A DNA stretch of 64,000 nucleotides from Lederbergia panacisoli (lineage in GTDB: Bacteria; Bacillota; Bacilli; Bacillales; Bacillaceae_C). Positions 8,484 to 17,438 of the stretch are shown here, piece by piece. Where the stretch lies: the NCBI RefSeq assembly GCF_024626525.1, contig NZ_JANJGU010000004.1, positions 62,001 to 126,000 on the forward strand, given 5' to 3'. Positions within the stretch are counted from its first letter, which is position 1, and each line of letters opens with the position of its first letter. The translations under genes were made by a program, and so were the position numbers. The notes beneath the pieces were generated by a model, which was not told where the DNA came from, did not search any database, and saw nothing but the letters and a program-made list of their open reading frames with translations.

Positions 8484-9584
8484 ATGACAAAATTAAAAGT
8501 TGGTGTAATTGGCTTGGGGGAAGTAGCTCAAACCGTTCACCTACCAATACTACAACAGCTATCAAGTAAATATGAAATCAGTGCTTTATGCGACATCTCA
8601 GTAAAATTATTAGAAAAATTAGGCGAGCAATTTCGAGTAGCAAATCTCTACACAGATGCAGTGGAACTTACGAAGCAAGAAGACCTTGATGTGGTGTTTG
8701 TCTTAAATAGTGATGAATATCATACTGATTGTGTCGTAGCCGCTGCAGAAAATAAGAAACATATTTTAGTAGAAAAGCCTATGTGTTTAACTATGGCGGA
8801 TGCAGACAAAATCATTGAAGCAAGGGATAAAAATGGCGTTCAAGTAATGGTGGGGTATATGAGACGTTTTGCTCCAGCGTTTATTGAAGGCGTCGAAGAA
8901 GTTAAAAAGATGGACAAGATTAAATACGCAAAAGTAAGAGATATTATTGGACCCAATATTAAGATGATTGAGCAAGCTCATAATGTCCATCGCTTTAATG
9001 ATATCCCGCAATCGGCAATGGAGGATCGCTGGCAAAGAGCTGCAACAATGGTACAGGAAGCAATTGGCGATGCGCCAGATGACATCAAAAGCGCTTACAG
9101 GTTGCTATGTGGCTTAAGTAGTCATGATTTATCGGCTATGAGGGAATTGATTGGTTTCCCTAAACAAGTAGTATCAGCTGTTCAATGGAATGGCGGTGGA
9201 TATATAAATGCAATCTTCGAACATGATGGTTTTTATACTGCGTTTGAAACGGGTGTAGATCAACAAAGAAGATTCGATGCACATTTAGAAGTGTTTTCTG
9301 ATACGAAGCAAGTAAAAATCCAATACAATACTCCTTATATTCGTCAATTGCCAACCACTCTATCCATAATGGAAACAGTAGGGGAAGCGTTTGAAGAGAG
9401 GGAGTTGCGTCCAACATTTAAGGATGCTTATGTAGCAGAATTAGAATATTTCTATGATGTTGTAACTCAGGGGAAAACACCTAAAACGACTCCGGAAGAT
9501 TTCAAGGAGGATTTAAAGTTATTTAATATGATCGTAGAGAAAATGCTCGAAACTCATAATCTAGTTAAACAAGAATCTCTTTAA
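8484..9584 (+). CDS. Gfo/Idh/MocA family oxidoreductase
   Basis: A 366-residue protein. GVIGLGEVAQ gives the nucleotide-binding loop and VEKPMCLT the catalytic Lys motif. The middle (LSSHDLSAMREL) occupies the place of the usual GGxxxDxGxH segment but is less canonical, so the substrate may differ from that of the other oxidoreductases in the window. GAGGATGAAAA provides the ribosome site. It is followed after 24 bp by an alcohol dehydrogenase with its own AAGGAG site; together they may form a two-step redox module on one sugar or polyol. Confidence 0.88.
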   Translation: MTKLKVGVIGLGEVAQTVHLPILQQLSSKYEISALCDISVKLLEKLGEQFRVANLYTDAVELTKQEDLDVVFVLNSDEYHTDCVVAAAENKKHILVEKPMCLTMADADKIIEARDKNGVQVMVGYMRRFAPAFIEGVEEVKKMDKIKYAKVRDIIGPNIKMIEQAHNVHRFNDIPQSAMEDRWQRAATMVQEAIGDAPDDIKSAYRLLCGLSSHDLSAMRELIGFPKQVVSAVQWNGGGYINAIFEHDGFYTAFETGVDQQRRFDAHLEVFSDTKQVKIQYNTPYIRQLPTTLSIMETVGEAFEERELRPTFKDAYVAELEYFYDVVTQGKTPKTTPEDFKEDLKLFNMIVEKMLETHNLVKQESL

Positions 9585-9608
9585 TCATCTAGATAAAAGG
9601 AGAATGAC

Positions 9609-10547
9609 ATGAAAGCTTTTGCACTAGCCTCTCCCGGGCAATTCAAAATGTTTGAAACGGATATACCTTTGCCCGGCGACAATGATATTCAAGTGAAAGT
9701 AAAGGTATGTGGAGTATGTTCTTCAGAAGTGGCTGTTTGGAAAGATCTGAATCCATCTGAACCGCTATTCCTAGGACATGAAGTAAGTGGAGAGGTATCT
9801 GAAGTCGGTAAAAATGTAAAGCGCTTTAAAAAAGGTGACCGCGTTTCTGTATTGGCCGAAAAAGGCTTTGCTGAATACGTATGCGTAAATGAAGAACATG
9901 CTGTTCCACTTTCGGATGAAACACCATATGAATTAGGGTTAGGTGAACCGTTGGCATGTGCCATGAACGCCACCAAAAGAACGAATGTAGAGATTGGAGA
10001 TACTGTTGCCATTATTGGCTTGGGCTTTATGGGGCAACTCATATTACAGGGTGTAAAGCTTAAAGGTGCATCGACAATTATTGCTATCGATACACGTGAG
10101 GAAGCCCTTGAGATGGCAAAAGAACTTGGCGCTGCATCGGTTATAAATGCTAAAGAGGATGTTCATAAAAAAATAATGGAAATGACGAACGATAACGGTG
10201 TTGATGTCGTTATAGAGGCTACTGGAACCCAACCAGCATTGGACTTGGCAACGGATATCGTAAAAATTCGCGGCAGCCTCATTATATATGGATATCATCA
10301 AGGTCCACCAAGAACGATTAACATGCAACAATGGAATTGGAAAGGGTTGGATGTTGTCAATGCGCATGAACGGGATCCTAAAGTGTATATGCAAGGTATG
10401 AAGCTTGGGATAAAACTGCTTGAAGAGGGGCTCATAAAAATGGCGCCGCTCGTTACCCATACATTTTCATTAGAAGAGGTAAATAAAGCGTTTGAATCCT
10501 CTGTATTAAAACCTGAGGGATTTTTTAAAGCTGTTATTAAACGATAA
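9609..10547 (+). CDS. Zinc-type alcohol/polyol dehydrogenase (MDR family)
   Basis: A 312-residue medium-chain dehydrogenase. GVCSSE contains the catalytic zinc Cys, GHEVSGEV the conserved GHE segment, and GLGFMGQLI the NAD-binding loop of the Rossmann half. The structural-zinc lobe with four Cys is absent, which explains a length about 30 residues below sorbitol or threonine dehydrogenases. It probably oxidises a polyol or sugar alcohol. It is coupled to the oxidoreductase just upstream, and the gap after it leads to the ABC transporter train. The substrate is unknown. Confidence 0.85.
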   Translation: MKAFALASPGQFKMFETDIPLPGDNDIQVKVKVCGVCSSEVAVWKDLNPSEPLFLGHEVSGEVSEVGKNVKRFKKGDRVSVLAEKGFAEYVCVNEEHAVPLSDETPYELGLGEPLACAMNATKRTNVEIGDTVAIIGLGFMGQLILQGVKLKGASTIIAIDTREEALEMAKELGAASVINAKEDVHKKIMEMTNDNGVDVVIEATGTQPALDLATDIVKIRGSLIIYGYHQGPPRTINMQQWNWKGLDVVNAHERDPKVYMQGMKLGIKLLEEGLIKMAPLVTHTFSLEEVNKAFESSVLKPEGFFKAVIKR

Positions 10548-10970
10548 GTATCTTTTAAAGTAAAACAAATGAGATTAGTAGAGAAGTCTAATATTGCGAA
10601 AGGTAAACTTTTAAAATAGAAACTAGCTTTTTGACATATTAACTAGCTATTTTCCATTTACTAAGTAAAACTTTTTAACTATTATTACTTTAAATTTACA
10701 TTATAAGCTGTAGGCATTTATTAAGTAATTTAGACTAAGAAAGGATAATTAATGTAATTGGAGATGTTTTAAAAGAATACCAATTGATTGTAAGGGCTTT
10801 CACATTCAGCGCAGTTCATCCCTTATACTAATAGTTAGTTAACCCTGAAAAGAACGCAAGCATGTAAACTATTATTATAATATTTAAAATTCTTTAGGGC
10901 GATATTTCGTTTAGGGGGATGGGATTATTAGACCACTACTTTTCCTAAAAACAAATTTGGGAGGGTCAAG
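10548..10970 (+). promoter_or_regulatory. Leader region of the ABC transporter train
   Basis: This 423-bp AT-rich gap contains no ORF with a ribosome site except the one serving the binding-protein gene (GGGAGGG before 10971). A TATAAT at 10876-10881 is a possible -10 box, but its -35 is poor. AACTAGCT occurs twice, about 20 bp apart, near 10621-10647. No terminator was recognised after the dehydrogenase gene. Confidence 0.35.
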
Positions 10971-12314
10971 ATGAAGAAATTTAAACTTTCTTTTCTTATA
11001 ATGGCGATGTTTGTCTTGCTTCTCGCTGCATGTAGCGGTGGGAAAGAATCAGCTGGTACTGAAGATAAGGAACCAGTAAAAGAAAGTGAATCACCACAGG
11101 AAGAAGTAGTGGAAGAAGCGCCGCCGGAAGAAACATATGATCTAGGTGGCCGTGTCATAAAAATCGTTGATCACTATGATCGTTGGCCGCTAGAAGGTAA
11201 TGAATTTGGTGATATAAGACAGGGGTTGCTTGAAGCAGCTGAAGAGAAATACAACGTCAAAATTGAATATGTTGTGATTCCTTATGAAGAGAAAGTAAAC
11301 CAACTGACAACAACAATTTTAGCGGGTGAGCCTTTTGCGGACATTATTGGTCTAAGCAACATGCAAGCAGGACCACTTATGCAGCAAGATATGTTGTATG
11401 CATTGGATGATATCATCGATTTGTCTGAATCAAGAATGACTGAACCGATGAAAGCAATCGGCAAATTCTCTGATAAAAACTACATGATGAAATTCCAAGT
11501 GAATGAAAGTGGCGGAATGTACTATAACAAAACAATGTTTGAAGAAGCCGGATTGGCTGATCCTTACGAATTGCAAAAGAACGGCGAATGGACTTGGGAT
11601 GCCATGCTTGATGCAGCTAAGAAGCTGACAAAAGACGGTGTATACGGATTAAGCGCAGACCCAAGTATCATTTCTGAGTACTCTATCTTTTCAAATGATG
11701 CACAATTTCTTGACACGAATACGGGTGAAATCGTTCTTGATTCACCAAATTCCATTGAAGCTTTAGAATTCGTTGTTTCACTTTATAACGAACATAAAGT
11801 AATCAAGCCTAATGAAGGAAATGACTGGGAAGATCCTCGCAGGTATTTTACTGAGGGATTGGTAGGAATGACGCAAGGATGGATTTGGGAAGCTTATGAC
11901 CGTGTGGAAGCTCCATTTGAATGGGGATATGTCATGTGGCCAAAGGGACCTAAAGCATCAAATAACATAGTACCTTTATCAGACGTTTCTGGTGACTTCA
12001 TTCCGAAGGGTGTTAAAGATCCGGAAATCGTTTATAAAATCTGGGAAGATTTACAGATTTGGGATGGTTGGGAAGATGATGTAATTGACTGGTTTGAAAG
12101 CGTACTTCCGAGTGAAGAAGCAATCGATACAGCAGTAACAATGCTAGATAATATTAAACCTAACTATTGGAAAGTTTATAATCTCGAAGATGCGTTTTAT
12201 GAAACATTCACTAATATCGCTACTGGAGTAGAATCTCCAACACAAGCGATTGCAAAAGTCAAAGATGAAGCCGAAGCTCGCGTTGCTGAGTTTTTAGGCA
12301 AAGAAAAAGAATAG
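10971..12314 (+). CDS. Extracellular sugar-binding lipoprotein (ABC SBP)
   Basis: A 447-residue solute-binding protein. The signal peptide ends in a LLAAC lipobox, so it is anchored to the outer face of the membrane by a diacylglyceryl Cys; an acidic Glu/Pro-rich linker follows (about 25-50). The remainder has the family 1 extracellular solute-binding fold, with the typical GGMYYNKTMFEEAGL region. It captures a sugar for the permeases encoded downstream. A stem-loop and an interspersed repeat separate it from the next gene, an arrangement that often lets the binding protein be made in excess. Confidence 0.92.
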   Translation: MKKFKLSFLIMAMFVLLLAACSGGKESAGTEDKEPVKESESPQEEVVEEAPPEETYDLGGRVIKIVDHYDRWPLEGNEFGDIRQGLLEAAEEKYNVKIEYVVIPYEEKVNQLTTTILAGEPFADIIGLSNMQAGPLMQQDMLYALDDIIDLSESRMTEPMKAIGKFSDKNYMMKFQVNESGGMYYNKTMFEEAGLADPYELQKNGEWTWDAMLDAAKKLTKDGVYGLSADPSIISEYSIFSNDAQFLDTNTGEIVLDSPNSIEALEFVVSLYNEHKVIKPNEGNDWEDPRRYFTEGLVGMTQGWIWEAYDRVEAPFEWGYVMWPKGPKASNNIVPLSDVSGDFIPKGVKDPEIVYKIWEDLQIWDGWEDDVIDWFESVLPSEEAIDTAVTMLDNIKPNYWKVYNLEDAFYETFTNIATGVESPTQAIAKVKDEAEARVAEFLGKEKE

Positions 12315-12347
12315 CACTTAAATAAACTATTAAGTTAATTGAAAAAG

Positions 12348-12390
12348 GAAATTCCCGTCTATTGTGATATACATAACGGGAATTTCTTAA
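12348..12390 (+). terminator. Intercistronic stem-loop after the binding-protein gene
   Basis: GAAATTCCCGT (12348-12358) pairs perfectly with ACGGGAATTTC (12376-12386) around a 17-nt loop. The following sequence TTAAGAAAT is a weak T-tract, so partial termination or 3' mRNA protection is more likely than a full stop. Confidence 0.55.
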
Positions 12391-12399
12391 GAAATATCA

Positions 12400-12557
12400 G
12401 AAAAGCGGAAGCGACTTGCTCATCGACGTACAAACTTCAGATCCTAAGACTTGCGATAACGGAAACACGATGAGTCTGATGGGACGAGTCTGGCTTCCTT
12501 ATCGTAGGGGAAAGGAAAAGAAGTTTGCTAGTCGATAGTCACTGAAGCTAGACGTCG
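12400..12557. repeat. Interspersed repeat of about 155 bp, copy 1
   Basis: It begins GAAAAGCGGAAGCGACTTGC and ends near AGCTAGACGTC. It shares several blocks with copies at 56946-57100 (inverted) and 61351-61497: GAAAAGCGG, CTTGC-CATCGAC, GGAAACACG and AAGTTTGCTAGTCGATAG. It lies in the gap between the two binding-protein genes and encodes nothing. Confidence 0.8.
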
Positions 12558-12638
12558 AAGGATATGTTTAGAAATATTACTTTTTTATAAAGTTATACTT
12601 TCTTAAATTGTTAAAAAACAAGGCAGGAGGTGGTTTTA

Positions 12639-15557
12639 ATGTTCAATCATCAAGCCCGAAAATTCATTACCCTTTTAACCGTGTTTACCTTGTTTTATTC
12701 CGGACTATTTCTACCTTCCTATAATCAGAAAACCTATGCCGAATCTGAATCGGCAGAACCTGAATCAGACGAAAGTTTTATCCGTAAAGATTTATATTCA
12801 AAATACATAAATGAATATAAGGATGCACCAAAACCTCAATCTGAAATCCTTATTGAGGGAGAAGATTTTACTTCCTCTCACGAAATGAACCCAGAAATCC
12901 TAACAAGTTTTGAAGGAATAGATGGAAAGGCTGTTAAAACAGAAGAAACAGGTTCGATTACTTGGGAATTTGATGTTGCAGATGAGGGATTATACAACGT
13001 CCAGCTAAAGTATTTTCCGATTGAAGGAAAAAGTTCTTCTGCCGAAAGAGAATTTCTCATTAATGGGGAACTGCCTTTCCAAGGAGCTGGAACTTTAACA
13101 TTTTCACGATCTTGGAAAAATGAGTTGCCGCAAATTGAAAGGGATAATCGCGGAAATGATTTGCGCCCAAGACAGGTTGAAGATCCAATCTGGATGGTAC
13201 TAGACCTGCAAGATAGCGAAGGCTATTATACTGAACCATATTCGTTTTATTTTAAAAAAGGCAAAAATACGATTACATTTGTTTCTTCAAGAGAACCAAT
13301 GGTCATTGACTATATTAAATTGTATCAGGTGAAGTACATCCCAACCTACGAAGAAGTAAAAGCTGAATATGAAAAAAATGGCTATCAAGAAACAGATGAC
13401 ATTCAATTAAGGCTACAAGGTGAGGATGCGACTTTAAAATCGGCACCTACCTTATATGCCATCAATGATCGTACAAGCCCTTCAACGGAGCCATATGATA
13501 TATCAAAAATTCGAATGAATACGATCGGTGGATATAACTGGAGGTGGCCGGGCCAGTGGATTACTTGGAATGTTGAAGTTCCTGAAGATGGATTATATAA
13601 ACTTGGAATTAAATATAAGCAAAATATGCTGAGAGGTCTTTTTTCTGCTCGTAAGCTTCTCATAAATGACGAAGTTCCATTTAAAGAAATGGAGAACATC
13701 CCTTTTTATTATCATAATAGCTGGGAAATGGAAGTTCTTGGGGGGAAAGATCCATATTTATTTTACTTACCTAAAGGTACACATGAAATAAAGCTTGAAG
13801 TTACCCTCGGGGATGTTGCTCCACTCCTGCGTACAGTGGAAGAAAGCGTACTTGAGTTGAACTATATTTATAGAAAGATTCTAATGGTTACCGGTGAAAT
13901 GCCGGATCCGTACAGAGATTATCAGCTAGAAAAGCACATCCCTGAAATGGTGGAGATATTCAGTCGCCAAAGTAAGATTCTTTATGAGGTTTCAGATGAA
14001 CTGGCAAGAGTGACTGGAGAAACAAGTGATCAAACAGCCATTCTTAATACAATGGCTTATCAGCTTGAAGACTTTGTGAAACGTCCGGAAACCATTCAAA
14101 GGCGTCTCGATACGTATAAAATCAATGTCGGTGGACTTGGTACCTGGATTTTAACAGTGAGGGAACAACCTTTGGAAATTGATTATTTTGTACTAGCATC
14201 ACCTAAAGAAAAGATGCCAAAGGCCAATTCTACAATAATTAGCAGGGCTATTCATGAAGTTGGCAGCTTCTTCTACTCCTTCATAGAGGACTACAATAGC
14301 ATTGGAAATGTAACGGAAGAGGGAGAAGACGACAATACGATTACTGTTTGGATCGGGACAGGGCGTGACCAGGCACAGGTTTTAAAATCTATGATTGATG
14401 ATACGTTTACACCAGTAAACGGTATAAATGTAAATTTGAAGCTCGTGCAAATGCATGTTCTTTTACCGGCAACTTTAGCGGGTCAAGGACCAGATGTTGC
14501 GATGCAAGTTGGAAATGAAATCCCAGTTAACTATGCTATGCGGAATGCTGTTGCCGATTTAACCCAATTTGCTGATTTCAATGATATTACTACACGATTT
14601 AGAGAAAGCGGAATTCTGCCTTACCGATTTAATGGAGGAGTGTATGCGCTTCCTGAGCAACAAATATTTAATATGCTGTTTTACCGTAAAGATATTTTTG
14701 AGGAGTTAGGCTTAGATGTACCCGAGACTTGGGAGGATTTATATAAGGTGATACCAGTATTGCAGAAAAACCATATGGAGGTTGCCTTACCTCTAATTCA
14801 AGACCCTCAATTTCCAGGAGAGGTACAGAATCTTATCCCGAACCAAACCTTTACGGCGATGCTGTATCAGAAAGACGGGGATCTTTACAAAAATAATGAT
14901 ACTGTAAGTGGTCTAGATTCTGAAATTTCAATGGAGGCTTTTAAAGAATGGTCCAGGTTATATACAAATTATAAGTTGCCTTTGAAATTTGACTTTCCTA
15001 ACCGTTTTAGAACAGGTGAAATGCCAATCGGTATAGCTGATTATACTTTCTATAATCATCTTTCAGTTTCTGCACCAGAAATTAGGGGGTTATGGGAATT
15101 TGTAACAGTTCCTGGAACTGCTCAGGAAGATGGTACGATTCGTAGAGAGGTTAGTAGTATGGGAACATCCGCAATTATAATGGAACAATCAAAAAATAAG
15201 GATGCCTCCTGGGAATTCTTAAAATGGTGGACAAGTAAGGATGTTCAAGTGCGATTTGGTAGAGAGATGGAAGGGTTAATGGGTGCAGCAGCTCGTTATC
15301 CAACTGCAAATATTGAGGCTTTAAAAGAACTGCCATGGCCAGTTAAGGATTATGAACAGTTAGATCAGCAATGGGAATGGGTTAGAGGTGTGCCAGAGGT
15401 TCCTGGAGGATATTTTACAGGACGACATCTGGATAATGCTTTCAGGGAAGTGGTCAATAATGGCACAAATCCTTATGAAGCATTGAATGATTACATCATT
15501 TATATCAATGATGAAATTCGTGTAAAGAGAAAAGAGTTTAACCTACCGCTGGAATAG
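12639..15557 (+). CDS. Secreted binding protein fused to two carbohydrate-binding-like domains
   Basis: At 972 residues it is about twice the size of a normal solute-binding protein. GGAGG at 12626-12630 selects the ATG at 12639, not the in-frame GTG at 12630. The signal peptide ends near TYA-ES and has no lipobox Cys. Two beta-sandwich domains resembling CBM6/35 follow (about 45-215 and 250-390); each has an LxGEDxT start and a WxxxVPxxGLYxLxIKY-type strand. A helical linker (390-555) leads to a C-terminal family 1 binding-protein domain (about 560-972) with IWIGTGRDQ-like and GQGPDVAMQ motifs. It sits directly before two permease genes. It probably holds a polysaccharide at the cell surface while presenting a fragment to the importer; this is inference. 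Confidence 0.82.
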   Translation: MFNHQARKFITLLTVFTLFYSGLFLPSYNQKTYAESESAEPESDESFIRKDLYSKYINEYKDAPKPQSEILIEGEDFTSSHEMNPEILTSFEGIDGKAVKTEETGSITWEFDVADEGLYNVQLKYFPIEGKSSSAEREFLINGELPFQGAGTLTFSRSWKNELPQIERDNRGNDLRPRQVEDPIWMVLDLQDSEGYYTEPYSFYFKKGKNTITFVSSREPMVIDYIKLYQVKYIPTYEEVKAEYEKNGYQETDDIQLRLQGEDATLKSAPTLYAINDRTSPSTEPYDISKIRMNTIGGYNWRWPGQWITWNVEVPEDGLYKLGIKYKQNMLRGLFSARKLLINDEVPFKEMENIPFYYHNSWEMEVLGGKDPYLFYLPKGTHEIKLEVTLGDVAPLLRTVEESVLELNYIYRKILMVTGEMPDPYRDYQLEKHIPEMVEIFSRQSKILYEVSDELARVTGETSDQTAILNTMAYQLEDFVKRPETIQRRLDTYKINVGGLGTWILTVREQPLEIDYFVLASPKEKMPKANSTIISRAIHEVGSFFYSFIEDYNSIGNVTEEGEDDNTITVWIGTGRDQAQVLKSMIDDTFTPVNGINVNLKLVQMHVLLPATLAGQGPDVAMQVGNEIPVNYAMRNAVADLTQFADFNDITTRFRESGILPYRFNGGVYALPEQQIFNMLFYRKDIFEELGLDVPETWEDLYKVIPVLQKNHMEVALPLIQDPQFPGEVQNLIPNQTFTAMLYQKDGDLYKNNDTVSGLDSEISMEAFKEWSRLYTNYKLPLKFDFPNRFRTGEMPIGIADYTFYNHLSVSAPEIRGLWEFVTVPGTAQEDGTIRREVSSMGTSAIIMEQSKNKDASWEFLKWWTSKDVQVRFGREMEGLMGAAARYPTANIEALKELPWPVKDYEQLDQQWEWVRGVPEVPGGYFTGRHLDNAFREVVNNGTNPYEALNDYIIYINDEIRVKRKEFNLPLE

Positions 15558-15569
15558 GAGGGGGACACC

Positions 15570-16550
15570 ATTTTACAAGAAACAAAGCAATCAGAATCTG
15601 TTATGGCAAGTCCCATTGCAGGTATAGAAAAGCAGCCTTTGAAAAAGCCGACACTTTTTCAAAGGTTCAAACGGAATATAGCTTTGCATAAACATTCGTA
15701 TATCTTGATGGCACCTTATTTTACATTGTTCATTTTATTTACTGTTCTTCCAGTTCTTATTTCGATTGGAATTAGCTTTACGTATTTTAATATGCTGGAA
15801 TTACCTCGTTGGGTTGGTTGGGACAATTATGCAAGATTATTCCTAGAAGATGATGTGTTTTTAATTTCATTAAAAAATACAATTTTATTCGCAGCAATTA
15901 CCGGCCCAGTAAGTTATATAGCTTGTTTTGTATTTGCGTGGCTTATCAATGAATTTCCGGCGAAAGTCAGGGCGTTTATGACATTAATTTTTTTCGCGCC
16001 TTCTATATCGGGAAATATTTACTTCATTTGGTTAATTATATTTTCGGGAGATACATATGGATACGCAAACGGATTTTTGATGAAAATTGGCTTAATATAT
16101 GAGCCGGTTCAATGGCTTCAAGATCCGAAATACGTGCTTGCCATCGTTATGCTCGTTCAGCTTTGGCTTAGCCTAGGTACAAGCTTTCTTGCCTTTATAG
16201 CCGGATTGCAAACAATTGATAAAACATTGTATGAGGCTGGAGCAATAGACGGAATTCGAAACAGATGGCAAGAGCTTTGGTATATTACACTGCCATCGAT
16301 GAAGCCGCAATTACTATTTGGGGCGGTTATTCAAATCACAACTTCGTTTGCGGTGGCAGACGTTTCAATGGCTCTCGCCGGATTTCCGAGTGTTCAATAT
16401 GCGGCGCATACAATCGTTACACATTTAATTGATTATGGAACGATTCGATTTGAAATGGGCTATGCATCATCTATTGCCACTATTCTATTCATCATCATGA
16501 TGACAACAAACTTAGTAACGCAAAAGTTACTGCGGAAGGTGGGTGAATAA
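15570..16550 (+). CDS. Sugar ABC transporter permease (MalF/UgpA type)
   Basis: An inner-membrane permease with six predicted helices and the EAA loop EAGAIDGIRNRWQEL that docks the ATPase. The first in-frame ATG is at 15603, but no ribosome site precedes it. A strong AGGAGGGGG at 15557-15564 is correctly spaced for an in-frame ATT at 15570, which adds 11 residues (MLQETKQSESV if read as Met). ATT is a rare start known from infC, so I mark the longer form as likely but unproven. It pairs with the next permease. Confidence 0.85.
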   Translation: MLQETKQSESVMASPIAGIEKQPLKKPTLFQRFKRNIALHKHSYILMAPYFTLFILFTVLPVLISIGISFTYFNMLELPRWVGWDNYARLFLEDDVFLISLKNTILFAAITGPVSYIACFVFAWLINEFPAKVRAFMTLIFFAPSISGNIYFIWLIIFSGDTYGYANGFLMKIGLIYEPVQWLQDPKYVLAIVMLVQLWLSLGTSFLAFIAGLQTIDKTLYEAGAIDGIRNRWQELWYITLPSMKPQLLFGAVIQITTSFAVADVSMALAGFPSVQYAAHTIVTHLIDYGTIRFEMGYASSIATILFIIMMTTNLVTQKLLRKVGE

Positions 16551-16553
16551 CAG

Positions 16554-17423
16554 ATGGAATTTGCATTACCGCGAAGAAGAAAAAAGAAGCTGAATCGCTC
16601 TTGGTACGGCACATTCTTTCTCTTCCTATTCCTAGGTTTATTCGGGGCATTTATGGCTTTGCCTTTAATCTACACTATAAATAATGCCTTTAAACCCTTG
16701 GATGAAATCTTTTTATTCCCACCTAGGTTTTTTGTTAGAAATCCGACCATCAATAACTTCATAGATTTATTTAATTTAATGGCGGATTCCTGGGTTCCAT
16801 TTACTAGATATGTGTTTAATACTTTTTTTATCACGATAGTGGGTACAGCTGGCCATATCATTTTTGCAGCTGCAGCAGCGTATCCTCTTGCGAAACACAA
16901 ATTTCCAGGTTCCAATTTTATTTTTAATATCGTTATTTTGTCTTTGATGTTTTCACCACATGTTACGGCTATTCCTAACTATATAACGATGGCTACTCTA
17001 GGGTGGGTGGATACATATTGGTCCATTATTGTTCCATCATTTGCCTTTTCACTAGGACTTTACTTAATGAAACAGTTTATGGAACAGATTCCTGATACAT
17101 TGCTAGAAGCCGCTAGAATTGATGGTGCAAGCGAGTATCGAATCTTTTGGACAATCGTGATGCCGATGGTGAAGCCAGCTTGGCTAACGTTAATGATTTT
17201 GCTTTTTCAACAATTATGGGGTACAGATGGTGGAAACTTTATTTATAGTGAAGAATTGAAAACGATGCACTATGCGATGGGTCAGATCATTCAAGGAGGA
17301 ATTGCCCGTGCAGGTGCAGCAGCGGCAGTGGCATTGTTTCTAATGTCAGTCCCTATTACAGTCTTTTTGTTCTCACAATCCAGTATTATTCAGACGATGT
17401 CTTCTTCTGGAATGAAGGACTAG
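16554..17423 (+). CDS. Carbohydrate ABC transporter permease (MalG type)
   Basis: A 289-residue inner-membrane permease that starts 3 bp after the previous stop. It has six predicted helices and the EAA loop EAARIDGASEYRIFW that contacts the ATPase. With its upstream partner it forms the heterodimeric channel for the sugar delivered by one of the two binding proteins. No ATPase gene is present in the operon, as is usual for Bacillus sugar importers that share MsmX. Confidence 0.92.
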   Translation: MEFALPRRRKKKLNRSWYGTFFLFLFLGLFGAFMALPLIYTINNAFKPLDEIFLFPPRFFVRNPTINNFIDLFNLMADSWVPFTRYVFNTFFITIVGTAGHIIFAAAAAYPLAKHKFPGSNFIFNIVILSLMFSPHVTAIPNYITMATLGWVDTYWSIIVPSFAFSLGLYLMKQFMEQIPDTLLEAARIDGASEYRIFWTIVMPMVKPAWLTLMILLFQQLWGTDGGNFIYSEELKTMHYAMGQIIQGGIARAGAAAAVALFLMSVPITVFLFSQSSIIQTMSSSGMKD

Positions 17424-17438
17424 GGGGGAGGAAGAGAG

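Noticed and set aside
9689-10460. Minus-strand ORFs of 117 and 138 codons opposite the alcohol dehydrogenase gene.
   Set aside because: Low-complexity Ser/Pro or Phe/His-rich shadows of a well-supported forward gene.
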